This document shows positions 33,481 to 42,536 of a stretch of 64,000 nt of DNA, one piece after another. The first letter of the stretch is position 1. Each line of letters starts with the position of its first letter. The translations under genes were made by a program, and so were the position numbers. This stretch comes from Streptomyces sp. CC208A (GTDB lineage: Bacteria > Actinomycetota > Actinomycetes > Streptomycetales > Streptomycetaceae), in assembly GCF_030010625.1 (NCBI RefSeq), contig NZ_JASCXN010000008.1, positions 142,908 to 206,907 on the forward strand. Direction: 5' to 3'. The notes under the pieces are model-generated. The model made no database searches and was not told the DNA's origin. It worked only from the letters and a program-made list of their open reading frames with translations.

Positions 33481-36400
33481 ATGCTGGACACCCCCGAGGC
33501 CGTCGTCGAGGCGCTCCGCGAGAACCACGAGCGCCCCCACGGAACGCCGCGCACCGTCACCGCCGAGGAACTCGTCGAGGCCGCCGAGGTCTTCGAACAG
33601 CCCGACGTGCTCATCACCGCGCTCCTCGAACTCATGACGGCGTACGAGTTCACCGGCGAGCAGCGCAAGTCGCCCGTCGTCTTCGCCCGCGTCCTGAAGC
33701 TGTGGGACTCCACCCCCGAATCCTTCAGCCCCTACGAGGCCCACCAGGTCTTCTGGCGCTTCAAGTGGGTGACGACCTCCCTCCTCCAGGTGCCCGAGAT
33801 GCCCCTGGCCACCCTCCACGGCTGGATCGACCAGATGCGCACCCGGTACGAGGCGGCCGGCCACGGCATCCAGCCCGTGGCCGCCATGCGCTACCACCTC
33901 GCGCGCCACACCGGAACCGGCGTCGCCGACGCGTACGACCTCTGGGCCACCCGGCCCCGCACCGACCTCAGCGACTGCGAGGCCTGCGAGACCCGGCACC
34001 TCGCCCTCCACCAGGTCGCCGAGGGCGACGACACCGCCGCCCTCGACAGGTGGCGGCCGGTCCTCGACGGCGAGCAGGGCTGCAGCGAGGAACCCCAGAT
34101 GAGCCAGGCACGGGCCCTGCTCCCGCTGCTGCGCACCGGCCGCACGGACGAGGCCCGCTCCCACCACCTCACCGGCTACCGCAAGGTGCGCGGCAACACC
34201 GGCATGCAGCACGAGGTCGGCCTCCACCTGGAGTTCTGCGCCCTCTCCCGCAACGAGGGCCGCGGCCTGGAGATCCTCGCGGAGAACCGGCCCCTCTTCG
34301 AGGCGACGGGCGCCCCGCTCGACAGGCTCGGCTTCCTCACCGGCGTCGAGGTGCTGCTCGCCCGTCTCGTCGAGGACGGCCACGAGGACACCGCCGTGGC
34401 CGGCCTGCCCGGCCGGACCTGGACGGCCGCCGAACTCCTCGCCCACGTCCGTACCGAGGCCGAACCCCTCGCCGCCGCCTTCGACGCCCGCAACGGCACG
34501 AGCGCCGTCGGCGACCGGCGCCGCGAGCGGCTCGCCCGCCGCCCGCTGCTCGACGAGCCGCTGCCGCTCGGCCTGCGCGCGGCCGTCACCGCCCGCCCCG
34601 CGGCCCCGGCCACCGCGCCCGCCACCCCGGCCGCCACCCGCATCGAGGTCCCCGAGGACTTCGCCGCCCTGGTGCGGGAGGCCCGCCGCATGGCCCGCAG
34701 CGGCCACCCCGGCGACTCCAGGCTCTGGACGCGGATCGGCGAACGCCTCGCCGACGCCACCGAACCGTACGACGACACCCTCGGCCCCGAGGACCTGCTC
34801 CGCGCCGAACTCGCCGAGCACAGGGCCCAGCAGCTCTGGCTGGACGACCGCCACACCGACAGCTCCGCCGAGCTCGCCACGGCGGTGGAGCTCTACGAGC
34901 GGCTGCGCATGCCCTGGCACGTCCTCTCCGGCCGGGCCCGCGCCCTCGCCTGGACGACCCGCCCCGACTCCGACGACGACGGCCCGCGCCCGGACCGCTT
35001 CTCGGTCAGGACCGCCCTCGACGAGGTGCTGCGCGAGACGGAGAAGCTGCTCACCGAGGCACCCCTGGAGGGCGAACCGCTCAGCGAGGCGGAGGCGGCG
35101 TTCGCCGCCGACCTGCGCACCGAGCGCACCCTGGAGTACCTCTCCATCCTGTACTCCGACGCCTTCGCCGCCTACCAGGAACTGGTCGACGCGATGAGCG
35201 GGACGGGGCGACGAGACACCACGGAGAACCCCGAGGACTCCGGGGACGGCATCGAGGAGCTCGCGGCGCGGTTCGAGGAGCGTGTCGACACCCTCGGATC
35301 CGAGGCGGAGCGCCTCGGCTTCCCGCACCAGAGGGCCAACGCCCGCCAGTTCCGCGCGGACCTCCTGGGCCGCCGCGGCGCGATGGCCGAGGCCGAGCGG
35401 GAGCTCCGCGCCGCCCTCCAGGACATCGAAGCGGCCGGCCGGCCCTGGCGCCGTCCGCGTCCGAGCGCCCTCCTCGCGCAGCTCCTGCTCTCCCAGGACC
35501 AGCCGCAGGAGGCAGTGGACCTCCTCCACAGCGCGATCGCCGACGCCGTGGCGTACGACGACACCTCGTTCGCGCTCGCCCCGACGTATCTGCTGCTCGG
35601 CCACGCCTCCTCGCACCTCGGGGACTTCACCGGCGCCGTCCGTCACCTCTCCGAGGCCGCCGCCCGCTTCGACCAGGCGGGGGAGCCCGGCGAGGCGACC
35701 GAGGCGCGCCTCCAGCTCGCCGAGGTCCTCTCCCGCTCCGGGCAGCGGGCCGACGCCGTCGCCGTCCTCGAATCCGTCCTCTCCGACGCCGCCGCGGCGG
35801 ACCTCGACGAACGGATGCTCGCCCAGGCCCGCCTGACCTTCGGCCGGGGCCTGCGCGACCTGGAGGAGTACCTGCCGGCCGCCGAGGAGCTGCTCCGCCT
35901 CGCCGACACCGTCGCCGGCTGGCCGGAGGAGGACCGGGCGGTCCTCACCCTGGTGGCCGCGGAGGCCGCCACGACCCTGGCCATGGCCGACCGCTGGGAC
36001 GCCGCGGACCAGGCGTACGAACGCGCCGTCGCCGCCCATGCCGAGGCGCCCAACCCGCCGATCGTCGTCCTGATGATGCGGGAGTTCGCGCGCCTCACCC
36101 CGCAGGACCGCGGCACCGGGGGCACGGACACCGCCCTGGAGCACCTCGCGCGCGCCGACGCGGTCCTCGCCGCCCTGCCGCCCGGCGAGGAGGGCTTCGC
36201 CGTCTGGTACGAGCGCGGCGAGATCCACTACCGCCGCGCCAGGGTCCTGGCCGAGGCCGGCCGCTACGAGGAGGCCCTCACCGAGGCCGAGGCCGCGATC
36301 GCCGCGCACGACGAGGGCGGTGAACAGGGCGAGCTCCCCCGCGCCGAAGCGGTCCGCGTCGCGGCCCTGATCGAGGGCAACGGCCTGGACCGCGTCCACG

Positions 36401-36507
36401 AGGCCATCGCCCGCCTCACCACGGCGGCGGCCCGCTGCCGCAAGGCCGCCCACCCGGAAGCCGCCCGGATCCTGGACGCCCTCCGCCAGGAGTTCCTGTC
36501 CCGCTGA
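33481..36507 (+). CDS. Large TPR-repeat protein, HSP90 partner candidate
   Basis: 1008 residues from ATG 33481, two bases after the HSP90-type stop with GGAAGGA upstream. An N-terminal helical region (1-330) contains CEAC and WxxVLDGEQGC motifs. An Ala/Pro linker lies at about 370-390, then a region with charged helices. A C-terminal array of recognisable TPRs (about 610-1000) includes AEAERELRAALQDIEA, YLLLGHASSHLGDFTGAVRHLSEAAARFDQAGE and YRRARVLAEAGRYEEALTEAEAAI. No enzyme motif. TPR arrays bind peptide tails or other proteins; position and coupling suggest it works with the ATPase. Confidence 0.85.
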   Translation: MLDTPEAVVEALRENHERPHGTPRTVTAEELVEAAEVFEQPDVLITALLELMTAYEFTGEQRKSPVVFARVLKLWDSTPESFSPYEAHQVFWRFKWVTTSLLQVPEMPLATLHGWIDQMRTRYEAAGHGIQPVAAMRYHLARHTGTGVADAYDLWATRPRTDLSDCEACETRHLALHQVAEGDDTAALDRWRPVLDGEQGCSEEPQMSQARALLPLLRTGRTDEARSHHLTGYRKVRGNTGMQHEVGLHLEFCALSRNEGRGLEILAENRPLFEATGAPLDRLGFLTGVEVLLARLVEDGHEDTAVAGLPGRTWTAAELLAHVRTEAEPLAAAFDARNGTSAVGDRRRERLARRPLLDEPLPLGLRAAVTARPAAPATAPATPAATRIEVPEDFAALVREARRMARSGHPGDSRLWTRIGERLADATEPYDDTLGPEDLLRAELAEHRAQQLWLDDRHTDSSAELATAVELYERLRMPWHVLSGRARALAWTTRPDSDDDGPRPDRFSVRTALDEVLRETEKLLTEAPLEGEPLSEAEAAFAADLRTERTLEYLSILYSDAFAAYQELVDAMSGTGRRDTTENPEDSGDGIEELAARFEERVDTLGSEAERLGFPHQRANARQFRADLLGRRGAMAEAERELRAALQDIEAAGRPWRRPRPSALLAQLLLSQDQPQEAVDLLHSAIADAVAYDDTSFALAPTYLLLGHASSHLGDFTGAVRHLSEAAARFDQAGEPGEATEARLQLAEVLSRSGQRADAVAVLESVLSDAAAADLDERMLAQARLTFGRGLRDLEEYLPAAEELLRLADTVAGWPEEDRAVLTLVAAEAATTLAMADRWDAADQAYERAVAAHAEAPNPPIVVLMMREFARLTPQDRGTGGTDTALEHLARADAVLAALPPGEEGFAVWYERGEIHYRRARVLAEAGRYEEALTEAEAAIAAHDEGGEQGELPRAEAVRVAALIEGNGLDRVHEAIARLTTAAARCRKAAHPEAARILDALRQEFLSR

Positions 36508-36519
36508 CCCGCCGGACCA

Positions 36520-36548
36520 CCGTCCCGCCCCTCCGAGGGGCGGGACGG
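36520..36548 (+). terminator. Terminator hairpin after HSP90-TPR operon
   Basis: A 13-bp perfect stem (36520-36532 with 36536-36548) and a 3-base loop start 13 bases past the stop codon. Confidence 0.75.
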
Positions 36549-36594
36549 CCGGGGCGAGGGAGCGTTGTCCGTGCCTCCTGGCAGGATCGGAAGA

Positions 36595-36984
36595 ATGACG
36601 ACTTTGCTTCTCGCCGACATCGAGCGTGCCGTGCGCGGCAGTTGGAGTGCCGAGACGTGCACCCCCGAGTTCCGGTCGCGGTGGACCGAGGACAACCCGG
36701 CCCGGGACCAGTGCGGTGTGACCGCCATGGTGCTCCATGACCTCCTCGGCGGCGAACTGCTCCGGGGCGAGGTCCACGTCGATGGGGAGCGTGTGGACTA
36801 CCACTGGTGGAACCGCCTCGGCTCGGGCATCGAGATCGACCTCACCCGCGAGCAGTTCGGACCGGAGGAGACCGTCACCGACGGCATCGTGATCCCCCGC
36901 CCGCCTGTGACCGAATGGTCCAGGCTTCAGGAGGAGTACGAACTCCTCCGCGACCGCGTCCTCAGAAAGCTCGGACGGCCGTGA
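36595..36984 (+). CDS. YunG-like family protein
   Basis: 129 residues from ATG 36595 (GGAAG upstream, and a CAGGAT hexamer seven bases before ATG). The sequence SWSAETCTPEFRSRWTEDNPARDQCGVTAMVLHDLLGG, YHWWNRLGSGIEIDLTREQF matches the YunG family of small cytoplasmic proteins of unknown function. The Cys (ETC, QCGV) and His (YHWWN) arrangement resembles a papain-like Cys-His pair, as in transglutaminase-fold proteins, so an amidase-type activity is conceivable. The 3' end overlaps a possible GTG start of the next gene. Confidence 0.8.
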   Translation: MTTLLLADIERAVRGSWSAETCTPEFRSRWTEDNPARDQCGVTAMVLHDLLGGELLRGEVHVDGERVDYHWWNRLGSGIEIDLTREQFGPEETVTDGIVIPRPPVTEWSRLQEEYELLRDRVLRKLGRP

Positions 36985-37040
36985 CGCCCGGGCGGACCCT
37001 CGCCGGTCTCCGGTCGTGCAGGGGGGAGTCGGCCACGCCG

Positions 37041-37478
37041 ATGCGCGTGTTCGTGGCGGCCGGCCGGTTCACCGAACCGGCCTCCGGCCTGCCCGAGCCG
37101 GCGGCACGGATCCGCGAGCCGCTGGCCGAGGCGGCGGCGGACGAGGCCTGGCGACGCTTCCTCACCGGATACGTGCCCCCTTCCGTCCCGGAGATCTGCG
37201 CCGCACCGGAACCGCTGGAGCCGTACGAGGCGGCCCCGTTCCTGGCCCGGCTCGCGACGGTCGACCTGTACTGGCCGACCCACCGGCACCTGCCCGCCGA
37301 CGTAGCCGAACGCGCGGCCGGCCGGGCGGTGGCCCTGCTCGGTCCTGACGGCAGCTGGTGGACCAACCACGACGCCGCCTGCGGCTCGGTGAACGGGCTC
37401 ACCCCGCTCATGGACAGTCTCCTCGCGGGGACGGACGGCGAGCACTTCGTCCTGGCCCTCCGACTCGCCGACGACTGA
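37041..37478 (+). CDS. Hypothetical protein
   Basis: 145 residues from ATG 37041 (AGGGGGGAG 12 bases upstream). An earlier GTG at 36981 overlaps the previous stop (GTGA) and would add 20 residues. The core reads MRVFVAAGRFTEPASGLPEPAARIREPL, YEAAPFLARLATVDLYWPTHRHLP and WWTNHDAACGSVNGLTPLMDSLL. Codon use fits a real gene. No domain recognised and no signal or membrane helix. Coupling to the YunG-like gene suggests a shared task. Confidence 0.6.
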   Translation: MRVFVAAGRFTEPASGLPEPAARIREPLAEAAADEAWRRFLTGYVPPSVPEICAAPEPLEPYEAAPFLARLATVDLYWPTHRHLPADVAERAAGRAVALLGPDGSWWTNHDAACGSVNGLTPLMDSLLAGTDGEHFVLALRLADD

Positions 37479-37504
37479 CCGGCAGGTCCGGCCGGAGGCG
37501 GGTG

Positions 37505-38545
37505 TCAGTGCATCAGCAGCAGGCGCGTGTTCGGCACGAGCTTGCGGTTGACGCTGGTGCTCTGCACGAAGATGGTGAACTCGGCGTTGTGGTCGGGCTT
37601 GACGCGGACCTCCTCGTCGGGCAGGCCGAGCAGGGCCCGTGCCTCGGGCCCCGTGTACACCCGGTCGGTCTTCTTCTCCAGCACCGCGATCCGCTTCCGC
37701 GCCTGGATCTTCTCCACCTTGCTCAACTGGTAGAAGGCGCCGCCGGTGCGGTACGTGTGCCCCGACTCGACGACCCAGTCCCGGATCGCCACGTCCCGGA
37801 CCACCGGGATCAGCTGGTACCCGGCCGGGTCCAGCGGCGTGAGGCCGGCCGCCTCGATGGCGGCCTTGTTGACCGCCTCCGTGCCCGTCGAGAACACCGC
37901 CCGCGAACCCCGGATGCCCTTGGTGCGGCCCACCATGAACTTCTCCGTGGCCTGCTGGATGACCTGCCCGGCCTCCTCCAGGCCCCGGGTGCTCGTGGCG
38001 TCCCAGATGGCGACATTGTCCTTCGGGAAGCCGCAGTTCACGGCCTCGCGCTTGCCCATCTGGTCCGGCACCAGGACGGCCAGCGTCCAGTTGTCGTCCT
38101 GCTTCTCGATCATCTCGGCCACGGCCGCCGTCAGGGCACGCGGCTTCTTGAAGGGGGCGTCGGGACAGCGGTGACTGGCGTTCTCCTGGCCGTCGGTCAG
38201 CACGAACGTCAGGAAGCTGTGGTCGCCGTACAGCTGGGCCGTCTGCGCCAGCTCCCGCTGCGACTTCAGCGCGGCCGCCAGCAGCGCCGTCATCCCGCCG
38301 ACCCGGTACAACTCCTTCAGGGACGGCATCCGCAGCACGTCCTTGTCGTAGATGACGCACTCCACCTTGTCCGCGAACACGTACACGGTGACACGGGTCT
38401 CCTGGTCCAGTTCCCGCGACCGGCGGGCGAGGTACGCGATCTGCTGGTCGGCGACCTCGACGACCTTGTTCCGCAGGTGCGACATGGACGAGCTGGCGTC
38501 CAGCACGAGTGCGACGTGATTGATGTAGTTCTGGTTTCCGGACAT
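37505..38545 (-). CDS. vWA-domain protein
   Basis: 346 residues from ATG 38545. Residues 10-200 form a von Willebrand A domain with an intact MIDAS (DASSSMS, then the Thr in RVGGMTALL and VLTDGQENAS). The C-terminal 140 residues hold a separate domain: VIRDWVVESGHTYRTGGAFYQLSKVEKIQARKRIAVLEKKTDRVYTGPEARALLGLP, then EFTIFVQSTSVNRKLVPNTRLLLMH. Related sequences occur in actinobacteria and their phages, and I know no function. The vWA part probably binds a protein partner through a metal. It lies directly downstream of the HD-domain gene on the same strand. Confidence 0.85.
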   Translation of the reverse strand: MSGNQNYINHVALVLDASSSMSHLRNKVVEVADQQIAYLARRSRELDQETRVTVYVFADKVECVIYDKDVLRMPSLKELYRVGGMTALLAAALKSQRELAQTAQLYGDHSFLTFVLTDGQENASHRCPDAPFKKPRALTAAVAEMIEKQDDNWTLAVLVPDQMGKREAVNCGFPKDNVAIWDATSTRGLEEAGQVIQQATEKFMVGRTKGIRGSRAVFSTGTEAVNKAAIEAAGLTPLDPAGYQLIPVVRDVAIRDWVVESGHTYRTGGAFYQLSKVEKIQARKRIAVLEKKTDRVYTGPEARALLGLPDEEVRVKPDHNAEFTIFVQSTSVNRKLVPNTRLLLMH

Positions 38546-38622
38546 GGCGAACTCCCCGTCTTCTGCGCCGATTCGGTATCCCTACCGTCTCACCCGCCAC
38601 TGACAATCGAGCCCGGCGCTCT

Positions 38623-39218
38623 TCACCGGACGGGAACCCCGCCTGAAAGGCCATCCGGCGCCCGGCGTCCGCCCCGAGCCGGGTCAGCAGGTCGTCGAGC
38701 GCGAGGTACTCCTCCCAGGCCTCCCGCCCCGAGCCCTCGGCGAGCGCGCGGACGAGCCGGTCCTCCAGATCCGGCACGCGCTTGTCCTTCCCCACCTTGT
38801 CGGCGACGCCGACCAGAAGATCCTCGACGGTGACCGCCGGACCGTCCCAGCACCCGTGCGTGGCGGCGAACCGCGCCCGCTCCGCCCCGAACCCGTGCCG
38901 GAGCAGCAGCCCGCGCCCAGCGGCCTCGTGCGCGGAACCGGGACCCGTGAGCTCCTCGGGACGCAGCACCTTCCCCACGTCGTGCGTGGCCACCCCGAAG
39001 AGCACGGCCTCCCCGTCGAACCCCGGCCCCGGACACCGCTCCCGCACCCAGCCGACCAGCACGGCCGCGGCATCATGAACCGCCCGCAGATGGGCCGCCA
39101 ACCGCGGCGGAGCACCCCGCCCCCGCAAGAGCCCCGCCACCTCAGGAGGCAGAGGCCGCATCGGGGGGTCGCCCACGGCATGGAGGGCAAGGGAGAGCTG
39201 TTCCGACGGCTCGGTCAT
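38623..39218 (-). pseudogene. HD-domain protein, probable frameshift at the 3' end
   Basis: About 195 residues from 39218. HD-domain motifs LRAVHDAAAVLVGWV, FGVATHDVGKV (His-Asp), RFAATHGCW and VADKVGKDKRVPDLEDRLV are clear, and the family normally ends soon after AFQASYPV. Here AFQAGFPS runs on into an open frame across the vWA gene for 560 more codons. One extra base in the GGGG or CCC run near 38630-38637 would give AFQAGFPVR and a stop at 38623. I take that as the natural end. The protein would be a small phosphohydrolase of unknown substrate, likely linked with vWA. Confidence 0.7.
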
Positions 39219-39528
39219 CCTCCCGACGTCACCGCCCGTGAGAGGGAGGGGAGTTCACCCCTCGTCGACGAGCCCCCGAACCGCTCGTCGCGGTCAACGG
39301 CCGCGGCAAGGGCCTGGCGCCTGTCCGTGCCCCGCTCGGCGGGCCTGGGGCCCGCCACCGCACCTGCCCCCATGTGCGGGAACGGTGCCGGGGCCCGACG
39401 AGCGCCCCGATCCGGTCAAGGACATCGCCCACCGGCAGGGAGGGCCGGTACCGGAGCGGGGCGGTGCCCAGCGCTTCGTACGCCCTCCGGGGCACGGGAG
39501 ACGCGCGCCCCCCGCCCCGAGGTGGGGC
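39219..39528. other. Intergenic region
   Basis: 310 bases between the HD gene start and the lipoprotein gene end. A minus-strand frame (39229-39495) with a protein-like first half (PRRAYEALGTAPLRYRPSLP) may be a gene remnant, but it has no ribosome site. Nothing else is supported. Confidence 0.4.
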
Positions 39529-40656
39529 CTACGCGGCGTCCTCGTCGGAGAACCCGCCCTCGTCGAAGCTCTCGTCGAAACCCTCATCGAAACCCTCGTC
39601 CGGCATCATCCCGGCCGCGAAGCCGCTCATGAGCTCCTCGAGGTCCAGCTCGGTGGCGCCGGTCGGGGCGACCGGCCTGGTGCCGCTGCTCAGCTTCAGG
39701 GAGAGGCCGAGCTTCTTCACCTTCGCGTTCTCGGCCAGCGCGGCCAGGTCGATGTACACCTCGGCCAGTTCGCCGTTCTTGAGCGTGAAGTCGGCCGAGA
39801 CCTTCTGGTCGGGGGCGTCCTTCAGGTCACCGGCCGACGGCAGCTCCATGCCGGGCGGCAGGTCCTTGGCGAGCGGACGGATCTCGTCGAAGAGGTCCGT
39901 GATCAGCGAGCGGAACGGGGCCGTGGCGGTGATGTGCTCGGTGCCGTCCTTCCCGCCGGAGGTCGCGAAGTCGACGTCACGGGCGATGACCTCGCGCAGC
40001 GCCTCCAGGAGCTTCTTCTGCGTCTTGGCGTCCAGCGACGGCTCGGGCGACGGCTTGCCGTCCTCCGCCCCCTGGCCGGCCTTCTTCAGCGCGTCGGTGT
40101 CGAACGTGACCCACTCGCCCTCCAGCACCTTCTTGAAGGCCCCCGCCTCCGCCGGGAGCTCGTCGGCGGGCGGCAGGGGAGTGCCCAGTGCCGTGCCGAG
40201 TGCCTTGACGTCGGACCGGAGGTAGGCGTGGTCGCCGACGACCCGGTACTCGACCAGATCGCCGTCCGGGCCGCTGACCTTCATGGCCATGCCGACGAGG
40301 TCCTTCTCCTCGGACTCGTCGATCGGCTTCTTCGACTCCACGGTGACGCTGATCTTCGTGCCGCTGATCAGCTCGGCGGCCTCGTCCGGGAGCTCCTCGC
40401 CGGGCTGCGGGTCCGAAGAGGCGTCCAGCTCCTTGAAGGTCCGGGCGTCGACGTCCAGGTCCAGCTCGAAGGAGAGAGTCTTCTCCTTGCCGAGTCTCTC
40501 GAAGGCCTGGTCCAGCTTCTTTCCGGCGGACAGCTGCTCGACCGTGCCGCAGGCGGCCGAACCCGCCAGAACGGCGCCGACGACGGCGGTGGCGGTGAGG
40601 GTCTTGCGTATGGCGGTGATGATGATCTCCTCGGGTCCGATCACTGGAGTGATCAC
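39529..40656 (-). CDS. LppX/LprG-like lipoprotein
   Basis: 375 residues if GTG 40656 is used; GTG 40644 is an alternative behind AGGTGATC. The signal is TAIRKTLTATAVVGAVLAGSAAC with a good lipobox. Its natural start would be the Ile-Arg-Lys position, where the codon is ATA. The mature part is a lipoprotein of the LppX_LprAFG type: TLSFELDLDVDARTFKEL, VEYRVVGDHAYLRSDV, WVTFDTDAL, and paired beta strands with KVSADFTLKNGELAEVYIDL. The C-terminal tail is acidic with three EGFDE-like repeats. Such proteins carry lipids or other hydrophobic molecules at the membrane surface. Confidence 0.75.
   Translation of the reverse strand: MITPVIGPEEIIITAIRKTLTATAVVGAVLAGSAACGTVEQLSAGKKLDQAFERLGKEKTLSFELDLDVDARTFKELDASSDPQPGEELPDEAAELISGTKISVTVESKKPIDESEEKDLVGMAMKVSGPDGDLVEYRVVGDHAYLRSDVKALGTALGTPLPPADELPAEAGAFKKVLEGEWVTFDTDALKKAGQGAEDGKPSPEPSLDAKTQKKLLEALREVIARDVDFATSGGKDGTEHITATAPFRSLITDLFDEIRPLAKDLPPGMELPSAGDLKDAPDQKVSADFTLKNGELAEVYIDLAALAENAKVKKLGLSLKLSSGTRPVAPTGATELDLEELMSGFAAGMMPDEGFDEGFDESFDEGGFSDEDAA
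40639..40654. promoter_or_regulatory. Inverted repeat at lipoprotein gene start
   Basis: GATCACTGGAGTGATC (7-bp arms, 2-base centre) covers the possible GTG starts of the lipoprotein gene and overlaps its ribosome site. Could be an operator or a small mRNA hairpin limiting translation. Confidence 0.35.
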
Positions 40657-41781
40657 CTAGGAGACGCGCGAGCCGCCCGCAGGGTTGTACCGCCCCGGCC
40701 GCTGTCGGTTCAGGAGGCGTTCGGGACCACGTCGGCCGTCGTCAGCGGGCGTCGTCAGCGGGCGGCGGACAGGGGCGAGGGCGGAGGACTCGCCGGCGCC
40801 GACGGCCGGGCTGCCGGCGGTGAGGCGGTGGATGCCGCCGGCCGGGATGGTGCCGTCGGAGGCCGAGCCCCAGAGGATGTTGCCCTGCCAGACGAAGCCG
40901 CTGGTGGTGCCGAGGCTGACGAGGCTGCCGCTGGAGGCGACGAGGGTGTTGTGGACGATGACGGCCCGGTCGCAGGCGTCGTTCCCGCGCCGCTCCTCGG
41001 TGGTCTCCCCCTCGTGGTGGTCCCGGGTGGTGCCGCTGCCGATGACGAGACCCCGGGAGGTCGTCCCGGAGATGTGGTTGTTCACCACCAGGTGGTCGTT
41101 GCCGTACAGGCGGATGCCGTTCGCGCCGCCGAGGAGGTGGTTGCCTTCGGCGGTGGTGGCGTTGCCGTGGCGCAGGACGATGCCGCCCTTGCTGCCGCGG
41201 AGGGTGCTGTGGCGGACGGTGTTGCCGGAGGACGTGACCGAGATCGCCTCGGGATCGCCGTCGCAGCGCTCGAAGAGGTTCTCCTCCACGACGGCGCCAG
41301 CGGTGGACAGGGTGCGGTGGCTGACGCCGAGGCGGATCGCCTCGCCGCCGTTGGCGCCGGTGGAGGAGTGGTCGGCGAAGTAGTTGCGGAAGATGTGGGT
41401 CCGCTGGGCCACGGCGGTGTGACCGGGGCCGTCGACGAGGAGGAAGACGCCCTGCGTGGTGCGGTGGCGGAAGTGATTGCGGTCGATCTCGACGTCGTCG
41501 CCGCGGAGCGTCACCCAGTCGAGCCCGGCGCTGTCGGCGAGCTTGAAGTCGTTGCAGGTCAGCCGGACGCGGATGCCGCCCGACGGGACGGCGTAGGTGC
41601 CGGCGGCGAAGGCGATACGGTCCCCGGGAGCGGCGGCGTCGATCGTGCTCTGGAGCGCGGGGACGCTGGTGACGGTCACCGGATCGGCCGCGGTGGCCGT
41701 CCCCGGGAGCAGGGCGGAGAGCGGGACGGCGGTGGCGGCCGCGCCCATCAGGCTCCCCTTGAGAAACGTACGTCGACGCAT
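40657..41781 (-). pseudogene. Family 6 polysaccharide lyase (chondroitinase B-type), damaged
   Basis: 374 residues from ATG 41781 (CAGGAGG upstream) with a Tat signal MRRRTFLKGSLMG. Beta-helix core: LDWVTLRGDDVEIDRNHF, GVFLLVDGPGHTAVAQRTHIFRNYF, GANGGEAIRLGVS, ENLFERCDGDPEAISV, STLRGSKGGIVLRHGN and ANGIRLYGNDHLVVNNHISG. Compared with the family, about 60 residues after FAAGTYAVPSGG and a second block after TLVASSG are missing. At the 3' end a 13-bp tandem duplication (40737-40762) shifts the frame; without it the protein would end ADVVPNAS at 40710. The enzyme would cleave uronic-acid polymers outside the cell. Confidence 0.8.
40737..40762. repeat. 13-bp perfect tandem duplication
   Basis: CGTCGTCAGCGGG occurs at 40737-40749 and again at 40750-40762. 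It shifts the frame of the lyase gene in its last codons. Confidence 0.9.
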
Positions 41782-41859
41782 GATGCCTCCTGAGGTGAAT
41801 CGGCCACCGGCCTCGACGACCGCCCTGCCGTCTCGCTGACGTCCCGCCAACGCGCGGCG

Positions 41860-42536
41860 GAAGCGGTCGCCCCCACCGCCCGGAGGGTCGGAGGAGGTTG
41901 CTCGGATCCATCGCGTACGCCGCCTCGTGAACCTTCCGGGCCGGGTGGCGGCGCAGGGCGACGACGGGGCCGTCGAGCGGGTCGCCGTACCGGTGTGCGT
42001 CCTCCGGTTCCTCGGCCACCCGCGCCGCGAGCGCCGGCCGGTCCTCGACCGCTGCGATCAACTCGCCTGCGGAGAGCAGGAGTCCGTGTTCGGCCGACTC
42101 CAGGTCGATCGCCGGGACGAGGAGGGCGGTACGGGGGGGCGGTGACGGCCGGCTCGTCCGCCAGGAGCCGGGCCAGGGCCCTGCTCAGACGGCGGTTCCC
42201 GTACCACGGGCCGAGGAGGGAGTGCGGTCGGCAGAGCGCCGGCAGATCTCCCTCGCGGCCGCCGCCCTCCGGTTCGCCGGCCGTGACGAGGGCCAGGAGC
42301 CGCTCCACGACACCGTGCAGGAGGCTGCCGGGCTCCGCGCCGCCGAGGCGTACCGCGCCCGGACGAAGGGCAGCCGGGTCACGAGTTCCCGTACCGCCGC
42401 CGGTGGGCCGGTGCCAGGTCGGCGGGGTCGGCTCCAGGAGCGCGCGGCGGGCGGGCTCCGGCCCACCGGCGACCGCCGACTCCAGGAGGGCCCACATCTC
42501 CGGGGCCGGCGTCAGACCGGCGACGGTCGCGTGCAC
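41860..42536 (-). pseudogene. Unrecognised gene remnant
   Basis: Protein-like sequence is spread over two or three frames. One frame gives MHATVAGLTPAPEMWALLESAVAGG, LLHGVVERLLALVTAG and LGPWYGNRRLSRALARLLADEPAVTAP. After a run of seven C at about 42132-42138 another frame continues TALLVPAIDLESAEHG, LLSAGELIAAVEDRPALAARVAEEPEDAHRY and VHEAAYAMDPSNLLR. Removing one C joins them. No stop follows before the lyase gene, so the 3' end is probably deleted. I do not recognise the family. Confidence 0.45.

Noticed and set aside
33331..36804. 1157-residue minus-strand open frame
   Set aside because: Antisense shadow of the TPR gene; Gly/Ala/Val/Arg-rich without motif.
39238..41793. 851-residue plus-strand open frame
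   Set aside because: Antisense to the lipoprotein and lyase genes, whose signal peptides and motifs are clear on the other strand.
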